A stretch of DNA of 64,000 nucleotides. Source: Bryopsis sp. KO-2023. Lineage: Eukaryota > Chlorophyta > Ulvophyceae > Bryopsidales > Bryopsidaceae. The notes under the pieces were generated by a model. That model saw only the letters and a program-made list of their open reading frames with translations, ran no database searches and was not told the origin of the DNA. The stretch spans positions 5,853,001-5,917,000 of the forward strand of contig BSYQ01000006.1 of the NCBI GenBank assembly GCA_030272585.1, in the 5' to 3' direction. The position numbers were made by a program, and so were the translations under genes. The stretch's first letter is position 1, and each line of letters opens with the position of its first letter. This document shows, piece by piece, positions 10,754 to 21,534 of the stretch.

Positions 10754-12637
10754 ATGCTGCGACAGGTGGCGAAGCGAAACCTCTCGGACTTGGGTCGATT
10801 GGCCCGGGTTTCGGTTGGAGAAGTTTGCAACCTCTCGGGGCTCGCTTCGGCCACAGAACAGCAAGTTTCGTCCAGAGAGGAAGTCCTGATGGGGCTTCGT
10901 AAAAAACTCGCCGACGGTACTGCATTTTTTCGAGGCAGCTTCCACACATTTTGTTGTGGAAGACTGAAGTGTGGTTTCCCATAATAGAACATGTCGATAT
11001 TGAGAATTCAACTATTGGAGCCTCAAAATATTTATGTTGAGTTTTTTCAATGGGAGAACAGGAAATTACCACACAAGATTCCTTAGGCGATTATCGACTG
11101 GACCGGCTCCTAAATCAACCTTTTTATTTTCTACAGGACCTGACTTTGGGGACTTTTTGAAGGTGGATGACCTCCAGACGGTGCCTGGTGGCTATTCAGT
11201 CGAACCAGTTCATTGGAAGGTATTTAATCTTTGGTGGTAATATGACAAAACTGGAAAAGCAAATCGAGCAGTTCATTGTGATCTCTCCTAAAACCCTAGG
11301 GATGAATAGAATTGAAACTATTTTACACAAGGCCAAAAGGCGGAGTGTGCCCCATTCACGGAAATGTGTTGAAAAAACCGTGAAATGTGAAGGAAGAAAT
11401 TTGTTAAAAGAAGGTGAAACGTGGATGTGTCACAGGAAAAGAAGAGGAAGCCTGACTGGATGAAACGGGAGCTTCCTGGTGGGGAAAAATATACCCAGAT
11501 CAAAGCTAAGCTCAGGGATTTGAACCTCCACACTGTGTGCGAGGAAGCAAAATGCCCAAATATTGGGGAGTGCTGGGGCGGAGGTGATGGCCACACAGCT
11601 ACAGCAACCATCATGCTCATGGGGGATACATGCACACGTGGATGCAGGTGGTTTTTTCAAAATCCAAATAATTTTTCGACACGTATGAGCTCGCGTGCCG
11701 AATTATGATGTTGGGGACCTTTGCTTAGATCAGTTTTCTTAGAGGTTATCATGACCTTTTTCCATTTTCCCCCTGATTAAATCGTTGGGTGCAGATTTTG
11801 TGCCGTGAAAACTTCGAGGGCTCCTCCACCACTGGATCCGAACGAGCCAGAAAACGTTTCTAAAGCGATTGCATCATGGGGGGTGGACTACATCGTCTTG
11901 ACCAGCGTCGATAGGGATGACCTGGAGGATGGCGGCTCCGCCCATATTGCTAAGACCATCCGAACCCTCAAGAAAGAAACGGAAGGGAAGCTGCTGGTGG
12001 AGGCACTCGTGCCAGATTTCAGCGGACGCAAGGAATCTGTCGAGGAAGTGGCTAAATCGGGGCTGGACGTTTTTGCACACAATGTGGAAACGGTGAGGGA
12101 TGCCCTGAGGGTTTTTGCCTGTCTCGAGTCGAAATTCTGAAACGCTGGAAAACTGTGAAAGACTTGTTGCGGTTTGTGGCAATTTTTCATGTAGTCGCTG
12201 GGTTGTTTTATCTCTTTTCCTACAATCTTTTCCTCATGGTGTTTCGACAGGTCGAAAGCCAGCAGGCAAACGTGCGAGACAGGAGGGCAAACTGGAAGCA
12301 GAGTTTGTCGGTGTTGACGATGGCTAAGGAATTTGGCGCCCGGATCACGAAAACCTCCATCATGTTGGGATGTGGGGAAACCCCTGAGGAAGTGACTAAT
12401 GCGCTCAAAGAGCTCAGGGCCACTGGGGTGGATGTAGTCACCCTCGGACAGTACATGCGGCCGACGAAACGACACATGGCCGTCTCCGAATACGTCACTC
12501 CAGAAGCGTTCCAAGCATATGAAAACGCCGCCAAAGAAATGGGATTTCTGTATGTCGCCTCGGGACCTCTCGTCAGATCATCCTACCGAGCTGGGGAATA
12601 CTACTTGAAAAATGTGCTGTCCGGAAAACCTCAGTGA
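10754..12637 (+). CDS. LIP1: lipoyl synthase, mitochondrial
   Basis: A radical SAM enzyme that inserts two sulfurs into octanoyl groups on lipoyl domains (pyruvate and 2-oxoglutarate dehydrogenase E2, glycine cleavage H protein). Exons: 10754-10916, 11137-11219, 11436-11647, 11795-12092 and 12251-12637; total 1143 nt, 380 aa, and every junction stays in phase. The auxiliary cluster motif [12 protein letters not shown] uses Cys117, 122 and 128. The radical SAM motif CTRGCRFC uses Cys148, 152 and 155 and is split by intron 3. Further hallmarks are [40 protein letters not shown], and near the C-terminus [10 protein letters not shown] with the conserved serine. The N-terminus ([19 protein letters not shown]) is an amphipathic, Arg-rich presequence typical of mitochondria. 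Length matches eukaryotic LIAS/LIP1. A plastid isoform (LIP1p) is the alternative, but the presequence favours mitochondria. Confidence 0.95.
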
Positions 12638-13509
12638 TTTCTTTGTGGGGTTGGTGCATCAACCAGAGATGTTTTTTTGCATCAGAATTATTTGGGGTGA
12701 AAGAATGGATGAAAGAGGCTTTTGGAGATACCTCCGTTGGTGGTGGTGCAGCTGCTGTTTGGAATGATGGCCGTCGTTGTTATTGTTTGGGGATTCTTCT
12801 AAGGGGATTTGGTACAAAGTCTTTTGTGCCCATTGATTGTATGTAATCTGTTCTGTATTGAAGGCGATTACAATGTAAGTTCTGGTGTTTTCATTTTATT
12901 TTATTTTTGGGTTCAACAATTAAAATATAATTGTTTTATTCGCTCATAAATCAGTCCCTTGATTCTCGGCCTATTCTTGAACAAATCTTTACTACAGGTT
13001 CCCTTTGGGAAGATTCGACAAAGACCCTCTGGAAAAAAGCTTGAAATAGTAAATATTTGTCTATTTTTTTTATTGGAACACCAAAAAAATGCAGTTGGAA
13101 ACCCCCCCATCACAGAAGAAATTCAGGCTCGGTTGTGATTCTGTCGAATACTCTCCACCAGTTTTTCTCTCTTTTTTGAATCATCCTTTCCTGTTCCCCA
13201 AATCAAGGGCTGAAAATGAGCAATACGGTAAATCAGGATCTGCGAGGAAGGGGGATTGGGGAAACAACAATCGATTGTTTCCTGCCGAACAAGAAAAATG
13301 TCCCTGCAATGATTTCATTCTTGAAAGACTTTTCACTGGAAGCCTTGATACTCGCTTCATTGCGGACTCCCTATTCTTATCGCAATCTGGAGAACTTTTC
13401 ATAGTGCTGGTCCATTCATTTCCTTACAACCATCTAATCATTCATTATTCCCCCCCTTCCCCTGCCCCCTGGGGCCCTTTTCTACTGCCGATGATCTATC
13501 ACATCATAT
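12638..13509. other. gap between convergent genes, no gene seen
   Basis: AT-rich sequence between the lipoyl synthase stop and the stop of the minus-strand WD40 gene. A 162-codon ORF at 13089-13577 overlaps the WD40 terminal exon on the other strand and shows no domain. Confidence 0.45.
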
Positions 13510-16500
13510 TCAATCCTGAGTTTCTGACAGCTTCACATCAGGTTTTGCGGAAACCTGGGGTCCATAAAATCGAATAGCTCTTGTGGTGGCTGCTGCCACA
13601 ACCGCACTTTTGTCAGACAATGGCCTCAGCATTGTCGGAGTGTACCCTATATTCCCTCGACTCACGGTCCTGAATAACAATCCAATCACAGAGTTTGAAT
13701 GACTGACAAAACCAACACTGTCTGTTTGAGGAAACGTATTGATTGAAATCGAGATCAAACATGGTTTCTCCACGGAGGAGCAGTGGGTCCGCTCAATTGA
13801 TTTCCAGAAAGCACTGGGTGAAAACCACATAGCGAAATGAGATGCGTGAAAAAAAACATCAGTGAAATATCCTTCCAGTCCTGAACCTTTGCGCGACACA
13901 AGCAGAGTATCTTATTGTAACCTCTTTTTGGATTTCCTCCAGAACAGGTGCCAATACAGCAAAGTTCAGCCCAGCCCTTCCTGAGAGACATGCACTTTCA
14001 GCTCAAGAGTATGTGTCCCTCTGCTGTTGGAAGAAATTAGTCAAAACACAGCAAGACAAATAATAACTCACCTTCCGGTTTTGGTGCAATACATCGAGAG
14101 GAATTTCGATTTTTCGCCGGACGTCACTACATACTGGCCATCCATCCAGAAGCTAGGCTGATATATGTTTTTGATTTTAAAAGCCGCTGCGTGACCCTGG
14201 AACTCGAACAGAGGGGCAGCTGGTGCCCTCAAATCAAATAGCTTCAGTATCGGGTCGGAAGCTGCCGACAGAATCAAGTCAGGATTGGCTGGAGAAACGG
14301 CTACGCAATTAATCGAAGCATCGTGGGCATTATCTATCGAAACACGTGTGGAGCGGCTTCTAGAATCTGTCACTTGAATTGACCTGAAAACCACACACAC
14401 AGACATAAATGCCGATAAAATTTTTGATTTCCTGTTATTTTAAAAAAGCTCCAGATTCTATTGAACACTGCGTTTTTGGCCATCAAAAGATTCCTACCCA
14501 AGTTCATGACTGACCTATCATTTCCAGCACTGACGAATGTTTTCTTGTCTCTCCACCGAACGCATTTCACCACCCCCGAATGCATGTCATCAAATGCATG
14601 CACTTTTCTGATTTCAGAAGCTTCCCCGATCTCGCTGAGCACCACACGGGTGTCTTTCGACCCTGTCACAATTCGGCCATCCCACTCATGCATCGAGAAA
14701 ATGCCCCCTGAATGGAGACTGTCGTTCGTAGAAGCTTCTCTTGGCATTCCATCCAGCGCTTTGCTGGTGTCCCAAATCGAAACGACTCCATCATTACCCG
14801 CAGAAATCAGCAGGGCGCTTTTATCGATGAATTGCACTTGGGAAATCCATCCTCGGTGGAGTCTGGCACTCAGTAGGGGGGCGATGCTTTCTTCTGAAAC
14901 CTCTCCATTTTCCTGGAAGTGTTTGAGGTCAGACACACGAGTGTGATTCACGGATGGGAATAGATATGCCCATGCGATGAAAACCAAGGCCAGTTAAGCT
15001 CCATTTTGCTGATGCTCCACAGAAAAATGTTGCAATCGGTTGCATTCGCACTACCAGGGGGTTCCCTTAGTGCATACACCACCAAAAAACATAAATCGAG
15101 AATCGTTGCGGGGGGGGGGGGGGTCTGTTAAATTTTTAAGCACACTTTATGGGTTCAAAATTTAGAAATGGATTTCGAGGTTGGCAAAGAGTCTGACGAT
15201 GGCGTTATCATACTTTTTCAGTTTTTGAGAGGAGATCCTTGATCCCAAAAATAGAAGCATGGCCTTGTTTTCCACCAGCCACCAGCAAACTTCCGGAAAC
15301 ATCCATGCTGTAAGTTTCAAAGAAGTTCCACACACACACACACACAAGAATCAGTAAAAACGAAAAGCAAAAAACACACTTCCACTAAAAAATAAATAAT
15401 ACAAATAATAATTGACGGCTTTGTCTGCGTTTGGGGCCCTAAAAAAACTACGGGGAAGGAAAGAAAAATGATGAGCTTGGGAAAAGTTTCCACCAACTAC
15501 CCTGCCTATCATATTGTGGATGTAAAAACACGCCAAGGTGGTTTTATAGTACATCAACAAAAAAATACAAAAAAATACCCACCTTGAACAGACATATCAC
15601 TTTTTGACCCATAATGCTGCATGCAGTCCTGTTGTTCAAGTGTTTTTACACCCCACCTGTAGCTCGCAAGCAATGATCTATCTTCCAGTTCATATGGAAG
15701 CTTCACCATCATTTGCACATCCTTGTCCCCGCTCACAGCCCAACTGCACAAAATGCCACTCCATTAGTCATTGAGGCCAACAGAATGGAAAAAATACTCG
15801 TAAACTCCCACAATGAAACAAAAAAAGAGGAAAAAACGGCAAATCGAACAATCCGTAGTTTTTCTTCGTGATTGTTCAGAATGCACCAAATGCTTTCCAA
15901 AAATCCAACAGCTCCTGCTGTTCATTTCAACCCATCCAAACTTTCCTGTATAATCTCATCAACTGAAGATAAAACTTGCATCTCTGAAGTTTATTTAAAC
16001 GGATTGCCTGATGCCTGTCTTGCATTGCTAGTATTATCATCCAGTGTTGGATTTCCGATAAGCACCTGGTGTCCAATTCACCGTTCTCACAAACATATCG
16101 CCGAACGTCTGACTCCTCCACTTCATCCCAATTGACCTCCGGAGCTTCCGGCTCAGGGGTTGTCGATTTCTCATCAGACCTTTCAACTGGAATCGCTCCG
16201 GAGCTTCTCAGAGAGTAGGATTTCCTGATGGGTGGAGCTGGCGGTTGAGTTTTTTGCCTTTTCTTTGGCTTCTTTTGCTCCTTGAATGCTTGGCAAACTC
16301 CATGAAGTTTTCCGACCGCCTCTGCGAGTCCTAGTTTTTGCATGATGGCCATGTTTCTGCGAATGGTTTGGGCCCTCTGAAACATTCCATACAGAAACCT
16401 CATATTCACAAATTCGTTCCACGGATGGTCATCAGTCTGACATGCCAGCATCCATCACTTCTCATTGATTTTTGAAATAGAAGTGTGTAGACTACATGAT

Positions 16501-16772
16501 GAGTGGAAATTCTGATGGGCAATCGATCAAACAGCGCAACATAGGCCATCACCAGCAATTTTTTAAAATATATTATATTTTTTTTACATATCTAAACGTA
16601 TCTTTCTGACTCCACAAGATTTGATCACCTCCTTTTCAAATTCATTTTCGATGTTTTCGTCCGTCGATTCCGCTAACCCGCACAGGTCAATGTCAGATTT
16701 CGATTTTGCCAACCCCTTTGGCTCGTCATCCTCCTGCGTCAATGGCAAAGCCACGCTTTTCCTTTTGTTCAT
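13510..16772 (-). CDS. WD40-repeat protein, WDR76/CMR1-like; seven exons
   Basis: Exons (minus strand): 16772-16611, 16436-16066, 15743-15657, 15307-15214, 14912-14515, 14383-14072 and 13813-13510; total 1728 nt, 575 aa, phases consistent at each junction. The N-terminus is acidic and basic by turns and holds a helical segment (MFQRAQTIRRNMAIMQKLGL) followed by a Lys-rich linker and RKSYSLRS. This layout recalls the WDR76/CMR1 family, whose members bind damaged DNA or chromatin and can act with CUL4-DDB1. The C-terminal half has WD blades: WAVSGDKDVQMMVKL, GSLLVAGGKQGHASIFGI, HRGWISQVQFIDKSALLISA with NDGVVSIWDTSK, GRIVTGSKDTRVVLSEI, VVKCVRWRDKKTFVSAGNDR, and ASINCVAVSPANPDLILSAA. The first donor (GGA|GTCAGA) is chosen by frame; GAG|GTGATC a few codons earlier would also work. 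WD40 identity is firm, the subfamily is a suggestion. Confidence 0.72.
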
Positions 16773-16996
16773 TGTGTTGTGGTTTCGCGCCAAAAGAGTG
16801 GGTGCGGACTCCCAAAACACACAATCAATCGTGCATTGAAATGGGTTGAGTATCTCTCAGTGGCGCTTAGTAATGTTGCCTCCGTCTGTCCTGCTCCAAC
16901 CGTTTCGCAAGGTCAAATTCTAAAAGCTCGAGATTTGGAGCGGAATCGGTAGCGAAACGAACATTTCCATCGTGGAATTGGACATCGAAAAAGAAG

Positions 16997-19115
16997 ATGG
17001 CTGATGAAGGACGAGCGCCGCCCCAACAAGACGACTATGTTCCGAACAATGTGCTGGTGACGGGCGGAGCGGGGTTCATAGGCTCACACGTCACGACTCG
17101 ACTCGTGAACAACTATCCGCAGTACAAGGTGAGGGGAGCCCTTGTTGATCCAGAACAGAAATGCATGCATGCACGTATGCATGCATGTGATGCCGAAAAT
17201 GGAGTATTGTGAACTTTGCAATCCCCCACTTTGCATGGACTTTCGAATGCTTCTTAATTATGGCATTTGGGGACTGGTTTTGGTACTCCTGAAGGGGATG
17301 CATGAGTGTGGAGTATTTTGCATGCATGCATTCATCAAAGTGTTTTGACGTTTGGCATGACAGTGACTCAGGTCGTGGTTCTGGACAAATTGGAGTATTG
17401 TGCGACATTGAACAACCTCCGTTCTTGCCAGGACAAGCCAAATTTCAAGGTGAGGAGACAGTGCTTATCCAGCTGGCAGAGTCAGACAGCTGAACTGGCA
17501 AATTCGACTCATGTTTTCAGATTCGTAGTATGGTGTTGATTGTGGGGTGCACGCTCATGCTGTTTTGAAAAGTCCTATTTTTTCCGACTTGGTCCTTTCA
17601 TGTTTTGGCAGCTTTTTTTTTTTTTTTTTTTTTGGGGGGGGGGTCTAATGACAGGATGGATTTGATTGGTTAAAGAGGTTCCTGTTTTTGTTGCTGGGTG
17701 CAGTTTATCAAAGGTGATATCAAGAGTGCGGACTTGATGAGACATGTCTTTCAATCCGAGAAGATCGACACCATTCTGCACTTTGCTGCCCAGGTAAATC
17801 ACAACCAAAAACTGCAGCAACGCCAATAGTTAAACTTTTTGATTGGTAAAATCTTTCTACGTGAAAAGTCCATTTCCAGTTGGCATCTGTGTGATAATCT
17901 GCAGGGGTCTTCTGTACTTTGAATCTATATTTTTTGGTTCTGCAAAAATTGAGATTATATTGAAATTTCACCTCTCTGTTTATCCTTTTTGATTCTGACT
18001 GCGTAAACAACACCAATGAAGGCACCCACACTCAAAAACAGCATCAAATCATGGAAATATTCTGACAGATCCTTCTGTTGTTGTTTTTTCCCACACAGTC
18101 TCACTGCGATCACTTATTCGGCAACAGTTTGGACTTCACTCTGAACGACACTTTCGGAACCCACGTCCTGTTGGAGTCTGCCCGAGCCTACGGCAAAATC
18201 GAACGTTTCATTAACGTCAGTACAGACGATGTGTATGGCCAAGCGGAGCCCAGCTCCTCCACAGGGCTGATGGACGATTCCACCACTCTGGAGCCCACCA
18301 ACCCTTACTCAGCAGCAAAAGCGGCGGTGGAAATGCTGGTCAAAGCTTTCATCAACTCCTATGATTTGCCCTGCATCACTACCAGAGCCAACAACGTGTT
18401 TGGTCCCCATCAATACCCTGAGAAATTGATTCCAAAAATGACACTGCTGGGGCTGAAAGGGTTGGATCTGTCGGTGCATGGGGATGGCGAAAACACCAGG
18501 ACTTATTTGTATGTGGAAGATGTCGCAGAGGCTTATGACCTCGTTTTGCACAAGGGGGTGTTAGGAGAAACGTACAATATCGGGACGAAAAGAGAGAGGA
18601 GTGTGAACGAGGTGGTTCGGGCCATCGCAAATTATTTCAAAATGCCTGACGAAAAAATTGTTCATGTGGACGATCGGGCATTCAATGACAGGTGGGGGAA
18701 AGATGAGGCTCTCTTTGAAATTCCTGCTCAATAACCAGAACAAATTCCTTTGTCCAGGCGTCAATCAGTGTTCGAATTTCGATTTGAGAAAGGTTCCATC
18801 AATCATTCAGCTCATTTCTGAACGTTGGTGGGGGGTGATTTCTTTTGACAGCTTTCTTGTGCATTGATATCGCCTCCACTTGCAAGTTTTTGCAAAAAAG
18901 GTGTAATGAAAAGTGTGAGGTGGGTTCTTTTTTCCCTTAGGCGGTATGTAATGTGTGTCGAGAAGCTGGAGGGCCTTGGCTGGAAAGAAAAGACGTCATG
19001 GGAGGAAGGTTTGAGTAAGACGATCGAATGGTATGTCAAAAACAACGTCACGGAGTATTTCGAACACGGTAACATGACGGCAGCATTGGAGCCCCACCCG
19101 ACAGTTTGCCAATGA
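16997..19115 (+). CDS. nucleotide-sugar 4,6-dehydratase (UDP- or dTDP-glucose type)
   Basis: An extended short-chain dehydrogenase converting NDP-glucose to the 4-keto-6-deoxy sugar, the first step to rhamnose. Exons: 16997-17128, 17372-17449, 17704-17793, 18099-18691 and 18941-19115; 1068 nt, 355 aa, all phases fit. The NAD-binding motif TGGAGFIGSH is at residues 22-31. The catalytic Tyr/Lys pair is in NPYSAAK (Tyr170, Lys174). Other family blocks are VVVLDKLEYCATLNNL, ILHFAAQ, RANNVFGPHQYPEKLIPK, HGDGENTRTYLYVEDVAEAYDLVLHKG, ETYNIGTKRERSV and FNDRRYVM. It resembles the N-terminal domain of plant RHM enzymes closely, but ends where that domain ends, so it lacks the epimerase/reductase half. 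Oddity: the usual Thr-Asp-Glu of the active site reads Thr142-Asp143-Asp144. Cytosolic; no transit peptide seen. Confidence 0.92.
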
Positions 19116-20526
19116 AGAACCCACAACACTTTTCCCAAGTTTTGATTCTTTGAAGTTTTGTTTTGTTGTTCCATCGCTCGGTCAATCCGGTTGCAAGATG
19201 GTGGTTTGCTCTGGGCGGAGGGCAAGTGAATCTTTTGGTTAGTCGTTCAAGTTTGTTTCTGAGACTTGTTGTGAGTGGGGTCGTTGACTCTGTGTTGTTT
19301 GTTGTTTTGGGAGTGTGGATCTGTGTCGGCATTGGCGGTATTGTTGTTGAAGCAATGTTGATTGAACGCTTACCTAAACAAGGATTTCCTGGGCGTTTCA
19401 ATGTGCCCACTCACTTTTTGGACTAGATCTAGTTCCAGACCGTCCCAATGGATGCAATCTTCAATTGCATCTCCAAACCGCTACTACCCGAACCACGAAA
19501 ACACGTGTTGGCTTCGATGTTTTTTGTTTGTGTTGGTTAACATTTAATTGTCTTCTCAATCAAACACAAGATGGTGATACAAAGTCTGCCATAAACGTCA
19601 GAGCACTGCAAGGAATCGAATATGTTTCAACAGACTGTGAAAGTCACTCAGCTCAGCCTCTAATTGGCTAAGAATTGCTGGTGGAGGAGCGACTTCTGCC
19701 TTTCTGCCCGATAATACTAAGATGATTAATTTCGACTTATCCTAACCAATCGCTGACGTTCAACGGTTAGCGTTATGTTGACATCGTCGACCTTTCTCTT
19801 CTTGTTAAGGAATTCCAAACTCTTAACCGCCGCCAACATTTTAACACCACGATGGGGAGAGAATGAGTGTGTTGGGCTCGTTTGATTGCAAGTCTGCCTT
19901 TAAGTTGAGGGTATCGTGACCGATCAGAAAAAATAGCAAGAATGATTCTTGCTATTTTTTCTATTCAGTACAGTTTGCTGTCAGCCTCCCCCAAAAAATA
20001 TCAACTCTGCACCAATGGAATCCTCACAATATTGAACTCACACAGACTCTTCCCTTCTACAATTAACTGATACCTTTCAAGTGCTTGGTGACACTCTCAC
20101 CAATCGCTACCTCACCACCAGCCCGTCGGATACCTGGCTCACTCTCTAAAACCCCAACGTAGCCTGTAGGAAAAATAGCTAGGTATCATTGCAAACAAAA
20201 TTTGCCCTGGGAAGAGCATCTCTTCCAACATTTCTTCAGGATCGTCGCAACTGGTATTAAATTTTTGTAGCACATCTGGCACAATTGTCAAGCAAACTTT
20301 GAAGGGCCAGGTGTGGAGGTTCTGCTCTGATAATGCTTGGACGTTGTACCGGATATGAATGTGTTAATCCTCTCTTGATTGTACCTCGTCGCTCGACAGT
20401 ACACTCATATCTTCCACAGACGGCACCCCGTCCCGTGATAATGAGACCGCCGCAAGTTGATAAGAGCTCCCCAACAGTGTGTTTCGGTGACCTTGCCAGG
20501 AACCATCTTGTGAGATAGAAAACAGC
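19116..20526. other. intergenic with an 18-bp-arm palindrome, no gene seen
   Basis: No supported coding region. A perfect inverted repeat with one-base spacer lies at 19926-19962 (listed separately). ORFs here are short and without domains. The promoter of the silk-like gene should lie at the right end. Confidence 0.45.
19926..19962. repeat. perfect palindrome, 18-bp arms with 1-base spacer
   Basis: Arms 19926-19943 and 19945-19962 around a single G: AGAAAAAATAGCAAGAAT and its exact complement. It could form a stable hairpin in RNA or cruciform DNA. No gene boundary is close enough to give it an obvious role. Confidence 0.9.
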
Positions 20527-21534
20527 ATGGTTGTAAACTTTCGTGGCGTGTTCGTCGTTCTTGCTCTCGCCGTCACTGTTGCGAGTAAGTTTCGCAAATA
20601 ACAAAAACACGCGCTTGATCTCTCTTTCACTTCGGCGGACACCAGGAACGGATGCTTTCTGTCTTCATTTAGGTGGGCGATCTCTCTCCGGACTCAGCAA
20701 TCATCCACAGGGGAGTTCCCTCCCTTCGCCGACTGCTTCCAGCTCTGCCTTCAGCAATGCAGTCTCCTTAGGGGGTGTCACCACGGTCTCGTCGAGTTCC
20801 TCTTCGCGAGCTCTTTCAACGATGAAAAACAGTGTCGCATCAGCAGTATCGACGGCGATCTCCACGGTCAGTCGAGTGTTTCTCTTCTTTTTGAACAGAA
20901 ACCCATGGCGTCTGGGAAAGCGAAACTAAATCTACACATTTTGTTGCTCGAAGATTCTGGCGGACCCCAAAGCGGACGTATCAGCTGCTGCTGGATCGGC
21001 AGCTACAGCTATCGGCACAGCGATTGCAAAGGTTGTCGTGTCGACAAGTGTCGAGGCGTCTGTCTCTGGGAACGGTATTGGGGCTGGCAGCGCGACGGGA
21101 CAGGCCTCAGCTGTCGCCCAAGCTACTTCAGAAGCTGTTTCAAGTGCATTTTCAGCTGCAAACAACGCTGTTGCAAAAGCACAAGCCGGAGCAGCGGCGG
21201 AGGCGGTGTCAAGGGCTGTTGCTGTCGCAGTTGCTGACGCTTCGTACGTAGAATTATACACGGATTTGACCCTTTCAAGTAGCTGCACCCCGGACTATCT
21301 AAGCCAGCAACATGACCAGTGAAATCATGTTGCGTGCTTTTCAGATCCCGAGCAGTATCGACCGGAGGAGCGGCTTCCGCAAACGCTCAGGTGATTGCAG
21401 TTGCCGTTGCGAAGCCCGTAGCAAGAGCTCTCACAACCACACTCGCGAGGGTGCAAGGATCCATTTCCACTTCCGCAAGCACTTCCACAGCTGAAAGTAC
21501 CGTGTGTGACGATCCAAAAGCGCACTCGGCGTAA
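20527..21534 (+). CDS. secreted Ala/Ser/Val-rich, silk-like protein
   Basis: Exons 20527-20584, 20673-20866, 20954-21243 and 21345-21534; 732 nt, 243 aa, phases fit at all three junctions (donors GTAAGT, GTCAGT, GTACGT; acceptors TTTAG, CGAAG, TTTCAG). Residues 1-20 (MVVNFRGVFVVLALAVTVAS) form a clear signal peptide. The mature part is very low in complexity: Ser-rich first (TASSSAF, TVSSSSSRALSTM), then blocks of Ala, Ser, Val, Gly and Gln such as AAAGSAATAIGTAIAKVVVS, GQASAVAQATSEAVSSAFSA and AEAVSRAVAVAVADAS, ending in a short tail with one Cys. Pattern and composition recall silk or other fibrous extracellular proteins. I know no named family that fits. A cell-wall or extracellular-matrix role is inferred from the signal peptide and composition only. 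The exon 3 acceptor (CTCGAAG) lacks a strong pyrimidine tract. Confidence 0.68.

Noticed and set aside
10276-10902. 208-codon plus-strand ORF overlapping lipoyl synthase exon 1
   Set aside because: Different frame from the lipoyl synthase presequence, starts without context, no recognisable domain.
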